The translations under genes were made by a program, and so were the position numbers. A stretch of DNA of 64,000 nucleotides from Lutibacter sp. GTDB taxonomy: Bacteria > Bacteroidota > Bacteroidia > Flavobacteriales > Flavobacteriaceae. Positions within the stretch are counted from its first letter, which is position 1. Each line of letters opens with the position of its first letter. Below, piece after piece: positions 43,220-51,602 of this stretch. The stretch is from the NCBI GenBank assembly GCA_030683995.1, contig JAUXPH010000045.1, forward strand, positions 105,859 to 169,858, given 5' to 3'. The notes under the pieces were generated by a model. It worked only from the letters and a program-made list of their open reading frames with translations. It was not told the origin of the DNA and ran no database searches.

Positions 43220-43464
43220 TTATCAGAAATTATATTCAACATTGAATAATTTATAAGCGCAATTTCGGAAGTAACTGTTATTAAATAGTTTGGAGAATAT
43301 TATAAATAGGTTATCAATTAGGTAAATAAGGTTTCCATCGCCAAGAAAAAAATTAAATAACTGCTTTTTAACAGCTGTTATAAATCTGAAAAACGAAATG
43401 TAAATCGTAAAAAAAATCCGAAAATTGTTGAATTATGCGTCTAAATTATTAAAATTAAATGTAC

Positions 43465-43472
43465 TATTTTTG
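43465..43472 (+). promoter_or_regulatory. Putative -7 box (TATTTTTG) for the GH16-like gene
   Basis: TAnnTTTG match 34 bases before the ATG at 43507. The rest of the 43220-43506 gap is AT-rich with no supported gene. Confidence 0.45.
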
Positions 43473-43506
43473 GTAAATTAAGCACCATCAACTTGCGGCG
43501 TTAAAC

Positions 43507-44271
43507 ATGAAAAATATTGAGCGTTTTAAAAAAATAATTACAACATTTAAAATAAAAAATTTAATCAAATCTATTGGACTTTCTATTTTGGTACTTCAAA
43601 TGTTAGGGTGTTCATCCAAAAACAACATTACAGGAATGGAAGAGCAAATAGAATATCCAACTTTTAATATGCGTTTAGACTTTGACGACCTTAATGGCTG
43701 GGTTAATGCCTCACAAAACATGAAAGGCGTTGTTAATTACGCCATAAGCGATGGACTTTTAAATATTTTTACAAGAGCAAATACTTGGGATAGACCAAAA
43801 ATAAAAACTTTAGAAACTTACACCACCGGAAAATATACCTGGCGGGTTTTTGTTCCCGAAATGGGCGTTGGAGATAAAGCAAGTATTGGTGCGTTTCTTT
43901 ACTTTAATGATTCTCACGAATTGGATTTTGAAATAGGTTATGGAAAAGCGCTTGTTCGTCAAAACCTAAATGCCGAGGTTGATGATTTGCTTTTATATAC
44001 AAATTCACAAGGACATCCGTTTAAATCTGAGATTTTTAAAGTAAAAAGAAACCAATGGTATACTTTAGAAATTGACCTGCTCATTGTTAATAATAAATAC
44101 CAAGCGGTTTGGTATATTAACAATACTGAATTGTACCGATTAAATCTTGAGTACGGCAAATCTATCGCTTTTCATATACTTTGCAGCGTAGAAAATTTAA
44201 CTTTTATTGGCGATCATATTCCAACTCAAAACAATTATGCCATATTTGATTATGTGGAATTTAAAAGGTGA
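43507..44271 (+). CDS. GH16-like lipoprotein
   Basis: 254 residues. A long signal ends in the lipobox 'LQMLGC' with Cys near residue 35. The mature domain is beta-rich. 'HELDFEIGYG' near residue 140 matches the E-x-D-x-E catalytic motif of family 16 glycoside hydrolases, with both acids present; 'WYTLEIDL' and 'YQAVWYINNTELYR' are the later sandwich strands. It could cleave a beta-1,3/1,4 glucan-like polymer or only bind glycans. It faces the exopolysaccharide cluster but on the other strand. Confidence 0.65.
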   Translation: MKNIERFKKIITTFKIKNLIKSIGLSILVLQMLGCSSKNNITGMEEQIEYPTFNMRLDFDDLNGWVNASQNMKGVVNYAISDGLLNIFTRANTWDRPKIKTLETYTTGKYTWRVFVPEMGVGDKASIGAFLYFNDSHELDFEIGYGKALVRQNLNAEVDDLLLYTNSQGHPFKSEIFKVKRNQWYTLEIDLLIVNNKYQAVWYINNTELYRLNLEYGKSIAFHILCSVENLTFIGDHIPTQNNYAIFDYVEFKR

Positions 44272-44345
44272 AAAATTGGTGAAACAAATTTCGTCAAACT
44301 TCGTGAAATCTCAATTTTAATGAAGCCTTACGAACTATTTACCAA

Positions 44346-44825
44346 CTACTTTTCACTATGATGGCTAAACGGTTTTTTAGCCAAACAGGCATTGTAATAT
44401 TTTAATTGCCCCGTAACCTCTTCTCCAAGCCAACTTGGTTTTATAAATTCTGTGTTTTCATTGGGAAGTTCAATTTCGGCAATGATCAATCCGTTGTTTT
44501 CGCCAAAAAAAACATCAATTTCAAAATACAAATTGTCATTGGCAGGAACAATGTGCCTTATTTTTTCAATGATTGTTGGTTCACAAATCAGCAATAAATT
44601 TTCGGCTTCGTTTACGGGAATTTCCTTTTCCCATTCAAAACGGGTGGTTCCTGTGGCGTTGCCAATTCCTTTTACGGTGATAAAACCTTGATGGTCTTGT
44701 ATTCTTACACGCACCGTTCTTTCCGGCACGGTCGATAAAAAACCCTGTGCTATTTTATGGCTTTTTATGGCGTATTTTTTAAAATCTCCTGTAACTAAGA
44801 ATTTCCGTTCTATTTCTTTTGACAT
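44346..44825 (-). CDS. CYTH-domain protein (triphosphate tunnel metalloenzyme)
   Basis: 159 residues, cytosolic. The diagnostic 'EIERKFLV' lies at residues 4-11, with charged strands 'TVRVRIQD', 'FITVKGIG', 'RFEWEKEIP' and 'IIAEIELP' lining the tunnel. CYTH proteins hydrolyse inorganic triphosphate or related compounds, or make cAMP in one branch. It is seven bases behind the YaiO gene and probably the last gene of that transcript; any role in polymer synthesis is speculative. Confidence 0.88.
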   Translation of the reverse strand: MSKEIERKFLVTGDFKKYAIKSHKIAQGFLSTVPERTVRVRIQDHQGFITVKGIGNATGTTRFEWEKEIPVNEAENLLLICEPTIIEKIRHIVPANDNLYFEIDVFFGENNGLIIAEIELPNENTEFIKPSWLGEEVTGQLKYYNACLAKKPFSHHSEK

Positions 44826-44832
44826 TTTTTAT

Positions 44833-46098
44833 TTATCTGAATTTTAATTCCCAATTAAGTCCAACGGAATAAATCCAAAAGTAACTTCCCGGCTTAAAAC
44901 TGATTTCCTGATGCGCAACACCCACAAGCGCTCCCCAGGCATTTTGTTTGTTTGAAGACGTAAAATAATAACCAACATTCAGTTTTTGTGACTGTAAATT
45001 TATGATGGCATCTTCATTTCCTTCCAAAGTATATCTTTCAAATTCAGGAGAAAATCCCATTCCCAGCGAAACACTAAAATAATTGTCGGCATCGCTTCTG
45101 TATTTTCTGTAATTTATCACACCCGATTTGCTGGTTCCTGAATCTCCCGGCGTTAAATAAGGGCGAAAATTCCAATAGCTGTTTCCTGTATACCAACCAA
45201 CCGAACCTGTGTAAATAGTGGTGGTGGATTCATATTTTAAAGCCCTGAAACCCAAAGAAACCTCAAAACTTTTTGGCAATGATTTGTACAATTCAGCGCC
45301 ATATCTAACATCGGGAAACAAAAAAGTGTTTGCAAACCCAACATTTACGTAAGCATACAATCCTTTTGTAATTTTGGGGTACATATCCACCTCAACCTGA
45401 ACGCCGTTTTTATTAAAACTCCTTCTGAAATTCATTTTTGCCAAAACACTTCCGTATTTTGTTTGTCGGCCGTAATTCAGCGTATAATATTGCATTGGGT
45501 CAAAAGTTTCCGAATAGAAATCGACCGAGGATTTAATTCCGATGGCATTATAGCTTAGCGTTGTGTTCAATTTCTTCTTATAATCCAGGGCTTTTTGATT
45601 ATTCGGATTTTGGTCCAACACCAGTTGTATGGTGCGCAAGGCTTCCTCCGGATTGTTGGAATTTTCCTGGGCAGTTGCTTTCAAATACAAAATCTCACCA
45701 TCCGAAGGGAAATATTTCAACGCATTATCTGCCAATTCCAGCGCACTAAAAGGCGTATCAGCCCATAACTCGTTGTTTATGGCGGCAATCCAATCGGTTT
45801 TTCTTTTTGGATCTTTTCCTAAAACATAGGAAAACTCCGTTTTTGCTTTTTTGTATTCCCCGTCCCAAGAATAGGTGCTTGCCAAAAAAGAACGAATATC
45901 GTGGTAATCGGGATATTTGGTTAAAATAAAAAGCAAAGTGTCCTGCGCCTGTTTCCGCTGATTGTTAAAAGCGAGTTCGCGTGCTTTTTTAAACGCAGTG
46001 TCGGGGTCTCCTTCAAAAACTTTTTGCTGGCCAAAACTTTGAAAAATCGACAAAAATGCCAATATTAAAATCCATTTAAAATCTTTTTTTGAATTCAT
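44833..46098 (-). CDS. YaiO-family outer membrane beta-barrel with TPRs
   Basis: 421 residues. A signal peptide of about 24 residues ends near 'FQSFGQQ'. Residues ~30-150 are TPR-like ('DTAFKKARELAFNNQRKQAQ' and following), and from ~160 to the C-terminus there are amphipathic strands of a YaiO barrel, ending in Phe-Arg. The TPR-plus-barrel layout resembles export porins such as PgaA and BcsC, which pass exopolysaccharides through the outer membrane. Export is inferred from its place behind the GT2 and LtaS-like genes. It overlaps the latter by one base. Confidence 0.8.
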   Translation of the reverse strand: MNSKKDFKWILILAFLSIFQSFGQQKVFEGDPDTAFKKARELAFNNQRKQAQDTLLFILTKYPDYHDIRSFLASTYSWDGEYKKAKTEFSYVLGKDPKRKTDWIAAINNELWADTPFSALELADNALKYFPSDGEILYLKATAQENSNNPEEALRTIQLVLDQNPNNQKALDYKKKLNTTLSYNAIGIKSSVDFYSETFDPMQYYTLNYGRQTKYGSVLAKMNFRRSFNKNGVQVEVDMYPKITKGLYAYVNVGFANTFLFPDVRYGAELYKSLPKSFEVSLGFRALKYESTTTIYTGSVGWYTGNSYWNFRPYLTPGDSGTSKSGVINYRKYRSDADNYFSVSLGMGFSPEFERYTLEGNEDAIINLQSQKLNVGYYFTSSNKQNAWGALVGVAHQEISFKPGSYFWIYSVGLNWELKFR

Positions 46099-48524
46099 TA
46101 TTTTAAGGAGTTTCTAAAAGTTAAATATGTTTCATTCTTTGGATGCAATTTCAAAATACTGTCTATTACTTTATTTGCCTCTTTTAAATTATTCATTCTT
46201 TGATAAGCTTGTGCCAATTTAAAACCTATTTCCGGGTTTTCTATCTCATTTTCTTTCGCTTTTTCGGCTATGCCAATGGCTTTTATTTCTTGTTTGGACC
46301 ACCAATATAAATCCAAAAGAGCCAAATAATTATCATCATAATAAGGGGTTCTTTTCAAAACGTTTAAAAACTGCTCTTCTGCGCTTTTGTAGTTTCCTTC
46401 CCAAGCAAGTGTTCGTCCTTTTAAAGTCCGGGCATCGGCATAATTAGGATATTCATTCAAAATATAATCACATAACAATCTTGCATTTTTATAATCTTTT
46501 TTAAATGCATTTTCTCTGGCAAGCATAAAAATTTGATCAAAATTCAATCCTTTGGTCAAGCTTTCAATGGTGGCCAATTGCTCTTTTGAAAATTGAACTG
46601 CCGGTTGCGTATAAATATTTAAGGAATCTGGGAAAATTTTATTTTTTTTGGTAAGATAGGCATTTAACCTCTTAAATTCAAGCAAGGAATCGGTGGCCAT
46701 TTTTAACAATTCGGGCTCATTCACTTTATTGGTTCCGAAGTTTTCATTAATCTTAAATAGCTCTCCATCAGCATAAAAATAATCTCTGAATATAAAATCG
46801 TTAATAACTCCCTTGTATCGCATCAAAGGAATTTGATGAATGTTTCTAAATTTTTTGGCTGTGTCCAAACCCTGACTCATCCAGGCGATTTCTTTTAACT
46901 TATTAAACTTGTAATTGTTCATTAAAAATGAAAGCAAACTTGGCGTAACATCCCAATGGGAGGAAACGGATTTAAATTTTTCGGGCTTCTTTAGCATAGG
47001 ACTATATATGAAAAAAGGCACGTGAAAGCGGCATAATTTGTCTTTTTGTGCGATGGGAATAAGTCGGTGATCTCCGGTAATAATAAAAATGGTATTGTTA
47101 TATTCGGGTCTTTTGGCAAATTCCTTCATAAAATATTTTAAAGAATTGTCTGTGTAAAACAGGCTGGCAAATATGTCTTTATAAGCTAAAACTTCCTCTT
47201 TTTTTAGGCTAAAAATTTGATTCGAATTTAATATGCTATCCACTTTTATCAAATAAACACTTTTTGAAGGAAAATTGAATGGTTCGTGGTTAGTAAGGGT
47301 TGAAATAATGTCCAATCTCGGCTGTTTTTTACGATCTAATTCCGATAATGTTTTTTTGAATATTTCTTCATCGGGATATCCCCAAGAGAATCCGCCGGCA
47401 TTTGCCTGTGTTTTAACATATTCTGGTCCGAAATTATTTTCATCGATGATATAGTCAATTTCATTGTATTCCAAAAAATTTATTTTCCGGTCGAAACTCG
47501 AAGGATCACCTCCATAAAATGAGGTAGTATAGCCATTAGCCTTTAAAACACTGATGAGTGAAAAATGAGACGGTAAAGGATTTAGCTCCAAAAAACCCTT
47601 TTCTCCATAAGGCAGCGAGCCCAATATAGAGGGCAATACGCCAAAGGTTCTTCCTGAATTACTGATAAAATTTTCCCAGTAAAGTGATTTTTGAAGAAGT
47701 GAATCGATAAATGGCGTAAATCCTCTATATTCATTTTTCCCAACAAATTCGCCACCCAATCCTTCAACTATTATGATTACAATATTTGGTTTTTCTTCCT
47801 GAATATTGAAAAAAGGAGACAAAACATCTTTTGTATCCCGGAAAGGCTTTAAAAGCGGATAATCATTCCTTCCAGATAAATTATAAGCGTCCATCAAACT
47901 TTTTTCTTTTTGGTATCTATAAATATCTTCGCCCAAAAAGAACAACTTATTTTGATAAACAGTTTCTGATGCTGAAGAAAAAATGATTTTTGCACTTCCA
48001 AAAACAATCACCAAAATAATGGCCGATGCAAAAATTTGTCGTTCGTTGGTAAATTTATTAAAAGTGTAATTAATGCCTAAAAAAAGCAAGGGCAACATCA
48101 CAAAAGGCAAAAAATACAAGAGTGAAAAGGCTTCTGAAGCAGTAACCGTAGTGTAAATATCATCAAATGAATAACCTAAAAGATCGGCGCCCAGATTTAC
48201 GAGTGTTGTGAGATGGTATTTCACCAAAGCAAACTGGCCTATGACAATGACACAAAACAATACTTTGATGAGGATATTTCCAATGGGCTTTTTAATGAAG
48301 AAAAACAGAAAGTACAAAGGGGATAACAGCAAAGAAATTCCCAGGCCAGCCCAAAAATCGTTGAGTAATTTATAGCCAAATGTGGTTGTTAGATTTGTTT
48401 GCTCAAGACCGTTTGATACCGTCATTATAAGCTCAAATAAACTTATTGCCCAAAAACTTACTATTAAAGAAAATGTCAAATAAATGTATTTGTAACCGTA
48501 ATTGCCAAAATTTTTAAATTTCAT
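46098..48524 (-). CDS. LtaS-like phosphotransferase/sulfatase with C-terminal TPRs
   Basis: 808 residues from the ATG at 48524; a GTG at 48557 would add eleven and is less likely. Five N-terminal membrane helices occupy the first ~190 residues. The periplasmic alkaline-phosphatase-like domain follows: 'VEGLGG' (metal Glu), 'NSGRTFGVLPS' with the presumed nucleophile Thr near residue 293, 'TNHEPFNFP' and 'ITGDHRL' (metal Asp-His). This is the LtaS/OpgB/EptA layout, which moves phosphoglycerol or phosphoethanolamine onto glycans. The last ~170 residues are TPRs, an unusual addition that could contact the YaiO TPRs. It probably decorates the polymer made by the neighbouring GT2. Confidence 0.83.
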   Translation of the reverse strand: MKFKNFGNYGYKYIYLTFSLIVSFWAISLFELIMTVSNGLEQTNLTTTFGYKLLNDFWAGLGISLLLSPLYFLFFFIKKPIGNILIKVLFCVIVIGQFALVKYHLTTLVNLGADLLGYSFDDIYTTVTASEAFSLLYFLPFVMLPLLFLGINYTFNKFTNERQIFASAIILVIVFGSAKIIFSSASETVYQNKLFFLGEDIYRYQKEKSLMDAYNLSGRNDYPLLKPFRDTKDVLSPFFNIQEEKPNIVIIIVEGLGGEFVGKNEYRGFTPFIDSLLQKSLYWENFISNSGRTFGVLPSILGSLPYGEKGFLELNPLPSHFSLISVLKANGYTTSFYGGDPSSFDRKINFLEYNEIDYIIDENNFGPEYVKTQANAGGFSWGYPDEEIFKKTLSELDRKKQPRLDIISTLTNHEPFNFPSKSVYLIKVDSILNSNQIFSLKKEEVLAYKDIFASLFYTDNSLKYFMKEFAKRPEYNNTIFIITGDHRLIPIAQKDKLCRFHVPFFIYSPMLKKPEKFKSVSSHWDVTPSLLSFLMNNYKFNKLKEIAWMSQGLDTAKKFRNIHQIPLMRYKGVINDFIFRDYFYADGELFKINENFGTNKVNEPELLKMATDSLLEFKRLNAYLTKKNKIFPDSLNIYTQPAVQFSKEQLATIESLTKGLNFDQIFMLARENAFKKDYKNARLLCDYILNEYPNYADARTLKGRTLAWEGNYKSAEEQFLNVLKRTPYYDDNYLALLDLYWWSKQEIKAIGIAEKAKENEIENPEIGFKLAQAYQRMNNLKEANKVIDSILKLHPKNETYLTFRNSLK

Positions 48525-48552
48525 ATAAAGTTTCGTTGTCTTTAAATAATTT

Positions 48553-48572
48553 TTCACAGAGATTCACAAAGG
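48553..48572. repeat. Dispersed word TTCACAGAGATTCACAAAGG
   Basis: Found in the 149-base gap upstream of the LtaS-like gene and, in longer form with GTGCAACTCTGTGAAAT and TTCACAAAG units, at 56653-56727. It has no frame. The rest of the gap shows nothing further. Confidence 0.5.
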
Positions 48573-48673
48573 AAAACAATAAGATTTACAGAGAAAAAAA
48601 TGGTAAAAAATCTTATAAGCATTTAGTTTGTGATCTGGGTAATTGAACCATAATCAATAATTATTAATTTGTT

Positions 48674-50104
48674 TCAGCTCGTGGCCATCCCTTTTCTTGT
48701 CATTTCTCCCCATTTTTTCTTCTTGTTAAAATAGTAATCTATATTTCCCCTAATTGCCGCATACAATATAAATGGGTGCAGCACAAAAGGTTCAAGTAAA
48801 CTTATCATTATTAATTTAAAGCCGGTTCCCTTCTTTTTGTATTGATGGTAAGTAAGCTCTTCAGAAAAAATTGCCACAATGGAAAATAAAACGGCAAACA
48901 AATAGGCCAAAATAATGAATGCTAGAGCATAATCCCATCGCACTTCATTAAGTGCCGCCAAAATTATAAAGTAAATGATGCCAATTACTTCAATAACCGG
49001 GGCCAGCCTTTCATATAAGAGCCAATAAGGATAACTCAAAAGTCCGAGGGATCTGTATTTTGGGTTAAACGCCACTTTTCTATGCATTCTAAGCGTTTCA
49101 ATAGTGCCGCGCGTCCAACGGTTTCTTTGTGAAATAAATATTTTATAATTGTCCGGCGCTTCTGTCCAACATAACGGATCGGGAATATAGGCCACTTTAT
49201 ATTTTTGTTTGGTTTCTTCCATATACCTTCTCATTCTCACTATCAATTCCATATCTTCTCCCACGGTATTGGTGTCATAGCCGCCAACCTCAATCGCAAC
49301 TTTCTTATTAAACAAACCAAAGGCGCCAGAAATTACAAGCAATCCATTTAGCCGGCTCCAAGCCATTCTGCCTAGAAGAAATGCTCTTATATATTCAAGA
49401 ATCTGTGCTTTCTCAATTAGTTTTTTAGGAAAATTCACATCAAGCAGTTTTCCGTCTTTAATAATGCAGGAATTGGCAATTCTTATGACTCCGCCCGTGG
49501 CAATTACCGTTTTGTCGGTGACTTCCAAAAATGGTTTTATCATTTTTTGAAGTGAATTTTCCAACAGCAAACAATCAACATCAATGCAGGCAACATAATC
49601 GCTTTTACTTATGTTCAAGCCCATATTTAATGCATCTGCTTTGCCCCCGTTTACTTTATCTACCACCGTAAGCTTTTCAAATGCGGGATTGGTGGATTTA
49701 AAAACGCCTGCGCGAATTGGTTTTGTCGGTATTTGTTGGTTGATGAGAAAATCAACTTTCACCAAGTCGTAAGCCACAATCATTTTTTCAAGACTGTCGT
49801 CTTTACTTCCGTCATTCACAATAACCACATCATAATTTACATAATGACTCGACAATAAAGAGCGGACATTTTCAATAATATTCAGACTTTCGTTATAGGC
49901 CGGGGCAATAATTGTAATGGAGGGGGAAATGGTTGAAGACAATATTTCCTTGTAATTCACAAAGCTGTTTTTCTTCATATATTCAATGGTCTCCTTTGAT
50001 GAGATAATCGCCAAAATAATGTAAGATGCGATGGCAGTGCTAGCATATATAAAAAATAAAAAATGAATGATTAATATGATAATCTGTACCGTACTTGTGT
50101 TCAT
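48674..50104 (-). CDS. Processive family-2 glycosyltransferase
   Basis: 476 residues. One N-terminal membrane helix (~8-33), then a cytosolic GT-A domain with 'VIVNDGS' (Asp98), 'GGKADALN', the DxD motif 'CIDVDC' (Asp175, Asp177), 'GEDMEL' (catalytic Asp284) and 'QRNRW' at 326-330, the acceptor motif of processive synthases. About four C-terminal membrane helices follow from residue ~360. The layout is that of PgaC, BcsA or hyaluronan synthase, which polymerise and extrude a beta-linked polysaccharide. There is no PilZ domain. It is three bases behind the HEAT gene. Confidence 0.9.
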   Translation of the reverse strand: MNTSTVQIIILIIHFLFFIYASTAIASYIILAIISSKETIEYMKKNSFVNYKEILSSTISPSITIIAPAYNESLNIIENVRSLLSSHYVNYDVVIVNDGSKDDSLEKMIVAYDLVKVDFLINQQIPTKPIRAGVFKSTNPAFEKLTVVDKVNGGKADALNMGLNISKSDYVACIDVDCLLLENSLQKMIKPFLEVTDKTVIATGGVIRIANSCIIKDGKLLDVNFPKKLIEKAQILEYIRAFLLGRMAWSRLNGLLVISGAFGLFNKKVAIEVGGYDTNTVGEDMELIVRMRRYMEETKQKYKVAYIPDPLCWTEAPDNYKIFISQRNRWTRGTIETLRMHRKVAFNPKYRSLGLLSYPYWLLYERLAPVIEVIGIIYFIILAALNEVRWDYALAFIILAYLFAVLFSIVAIFSEELTYHQYKKKGTGFKLIMISLLEPFVLHPFILYAAIRGNIDYYFNKKKKWGEMTRKGMATS

Positions 50105-50107
50105 AAT

Positions 50108-51211
50108 TTAATTGTTTTCTATGAATTCAATTATTTCTGCATCTTTTGGTGCTATTAACAAACGCTTAAAACTATGGAACTTTTCAATATTGAGAAGTTT
50201 AAAAATTTTTAATGCCGAAACCTTTATTTCAAAGTTTTTATGTTGAATATGTTCCTGCAAAAAAGATTCGTCACTGCTTTCAAAAACATTTTCCAACAAT
50301 TTAAAAAATGCGATTTGCTCTTCCAAACTCAGCTTGTCAAATTTATTTTTTAACAGTTCTTTTGCTTCATAAACCTGTAAATGGCTCAACACTTGAATTG
50401 CTTCAACCCTTATTTTTTTTTGTGGATGCTCCAATAACTCCAATAAGGTGTCTTTCGCCTCAAACTGATTGTAAATTTTAGCCAATTTTATGGCAAAAAT
50501 GACCACGGAATCGTTTTTGGATTTCAACCACGGATTTATATTGGGAATTTCCTGTTCATCAAACCTCTGAAGCACTTCCAACAATTGAATTTGGTCCCAT
50601 TCTGATAAATGGGTTTGCAAAACATCCAAAAATTTTAATCCCTCAAAATGAAATAACGTAACTAAATATAGCTGCACTTCCTTTCGGATTTCTTTATTGG
50701 GATTGTTTACGTGAATTACAATTTGATCATTGACTTCCTTTACGTGGAATTGCGCAAGTTCCCTGATTCCTTTGGCCACCACATACCATTTTTTGCTTTT
50801 CAAACTGGACAATGCATAATTTATGAGTCCGGTTTGAAAGTAAAGTTTTTGAATAGATTCGGCCATTTCGCCTGAGATTTCATTTCTTAACCGCAACAAG
50901 GTTGAAACCACAACTCGCCTTTTAAATTTATCGGGGACACTAGATTTTAATTTGTCGACAATCATTTGTTGTTCTTCACTAATCTCCTCTTCCTCATTGC
51001 CGGAATATAAATAAGCTATAAGATTTGATTCATATTCATTTTGGTATTGGGCCACAATTTTTTCATTTTTTCTCAACTTGATTCTCAATAATTTCAAATA
51101 AATAATGAGGATTATAATAATCACCATAAAAAGAACAATCATTACCCATACCACTTGGATGATGGTTGGAGCATTTTTAAAATAATCAATAAAGTATTGA
51201 TAAGTATTCAT
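50108..51211 (-). CDS. Membrane-anchored HEAT-repeat protein
   Basis: 367 residues. One membrane helix at about 18-42 is followed by basic residues, so the rest should be cytosolic. From ~75 on it is helical with HEAT-like pairs, clearest at 'ALSSLKSKKWYVVAKGIREL', 'HPQKKIRVEAIQVLSHL' and 'NFEIKVSALKIFKLL'. HEAT arrays bind proteins. It lies between a stand-alone REC gene and the GT2 gene, 22 and 3 bases away, so it is a candidate adaptor between them. No enzyme motif is seen. Confidence 0.82.
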   Translation of the reverse strand: MNTYQYFIDYFKNAPTIIQVVWVMIVLFMVIIIILIIYLKLLRIKLRKNEKIVAQYQNEYESNLIAYLYSGNEEEEISEEQQMIVDKLKSSVPDKFKRRVVVSTLLRLRNEISGEMAESIQKLYFQTGLINYALSSLKSKKWYVVAKGIRELAQFHVKEVNDQIVIHVNNPNKEIRKEVQLYLVTLFHFEGLKFLDVLQTHLSEWDQIQLLEVLQRFDEQEIPNINPWLKSKNDSVVIFAIKLAKIYNQFEAKDTLLELLEHPQKKIRVEAIQVLSHLQVYEAKELLKNKFDKLSLEEQIAFFKLLENVFESSDESFLQEHIQHKNFEIKVSALKIFKLLNIEKFHSFKRLLIAPKDAEIIEFIENN

Positions 51212-51233
51212 AATAACTGTTTGGACGGTTTAA

Positions 51234-51602
51234 TTAACGCAACAATCTTTTGACGCGAATCACCAGTTCATTGGGGCTAAAAGGTTTTCCCATAAAATCG
51301 TTTGCGCCTAAATTAAATGCCTTAAGCACCATTTCTTCCTGACCTGCGGCCGAAAAAACAATGATAGGCGTTTGCTTGTTCAATTTGTTTCGAACGTGGC
51401 TAATTACCTCTAAGCCACTAATAAATGGCATCATAATATCGGTCAAAATTAGCTCGGGATCGTGTTGCTCTATCAATTCAATAGCCTCCTTTCCATCTGC
51501 TGCAATCAGCAATTTATAGCCTTCCTTTTCCAATCTGAACTTCAACAATAGTGAGAGCGTAGAGTTGTCTTCGGCTAAAACTATTTTTTTAGCATCACTC
51601 AT
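51234..51602 (-). CDS. Stand-alone response regulator receiver protein
   Basis: 122 residues, a REC domain only. The acidic pair 'AEDN' is near residue 10, the phospho-acceptor Asp55 is in 'ILTDIMMP', and the conserved Lys is in 'MGKPFSP'. There is no DNA-binding or enzymatic output, so it should act through contact with a partner. It overlaps the 3' end of the hybrid kinase gene by eight bases, which pairs the two genetically. Confidence 0.95.
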   Translation of the reverse strand: MSDAKKIVLAEDNSTLSLLLKFRLEKEGYKLLIAADGKEAIELIEQHDPELILTDIMMPFISGLEVISHVRNKLNKQTPIIVFSAAGQEEMVLKAFNLGANDFMGKPFSPNELVIRVKRLLR

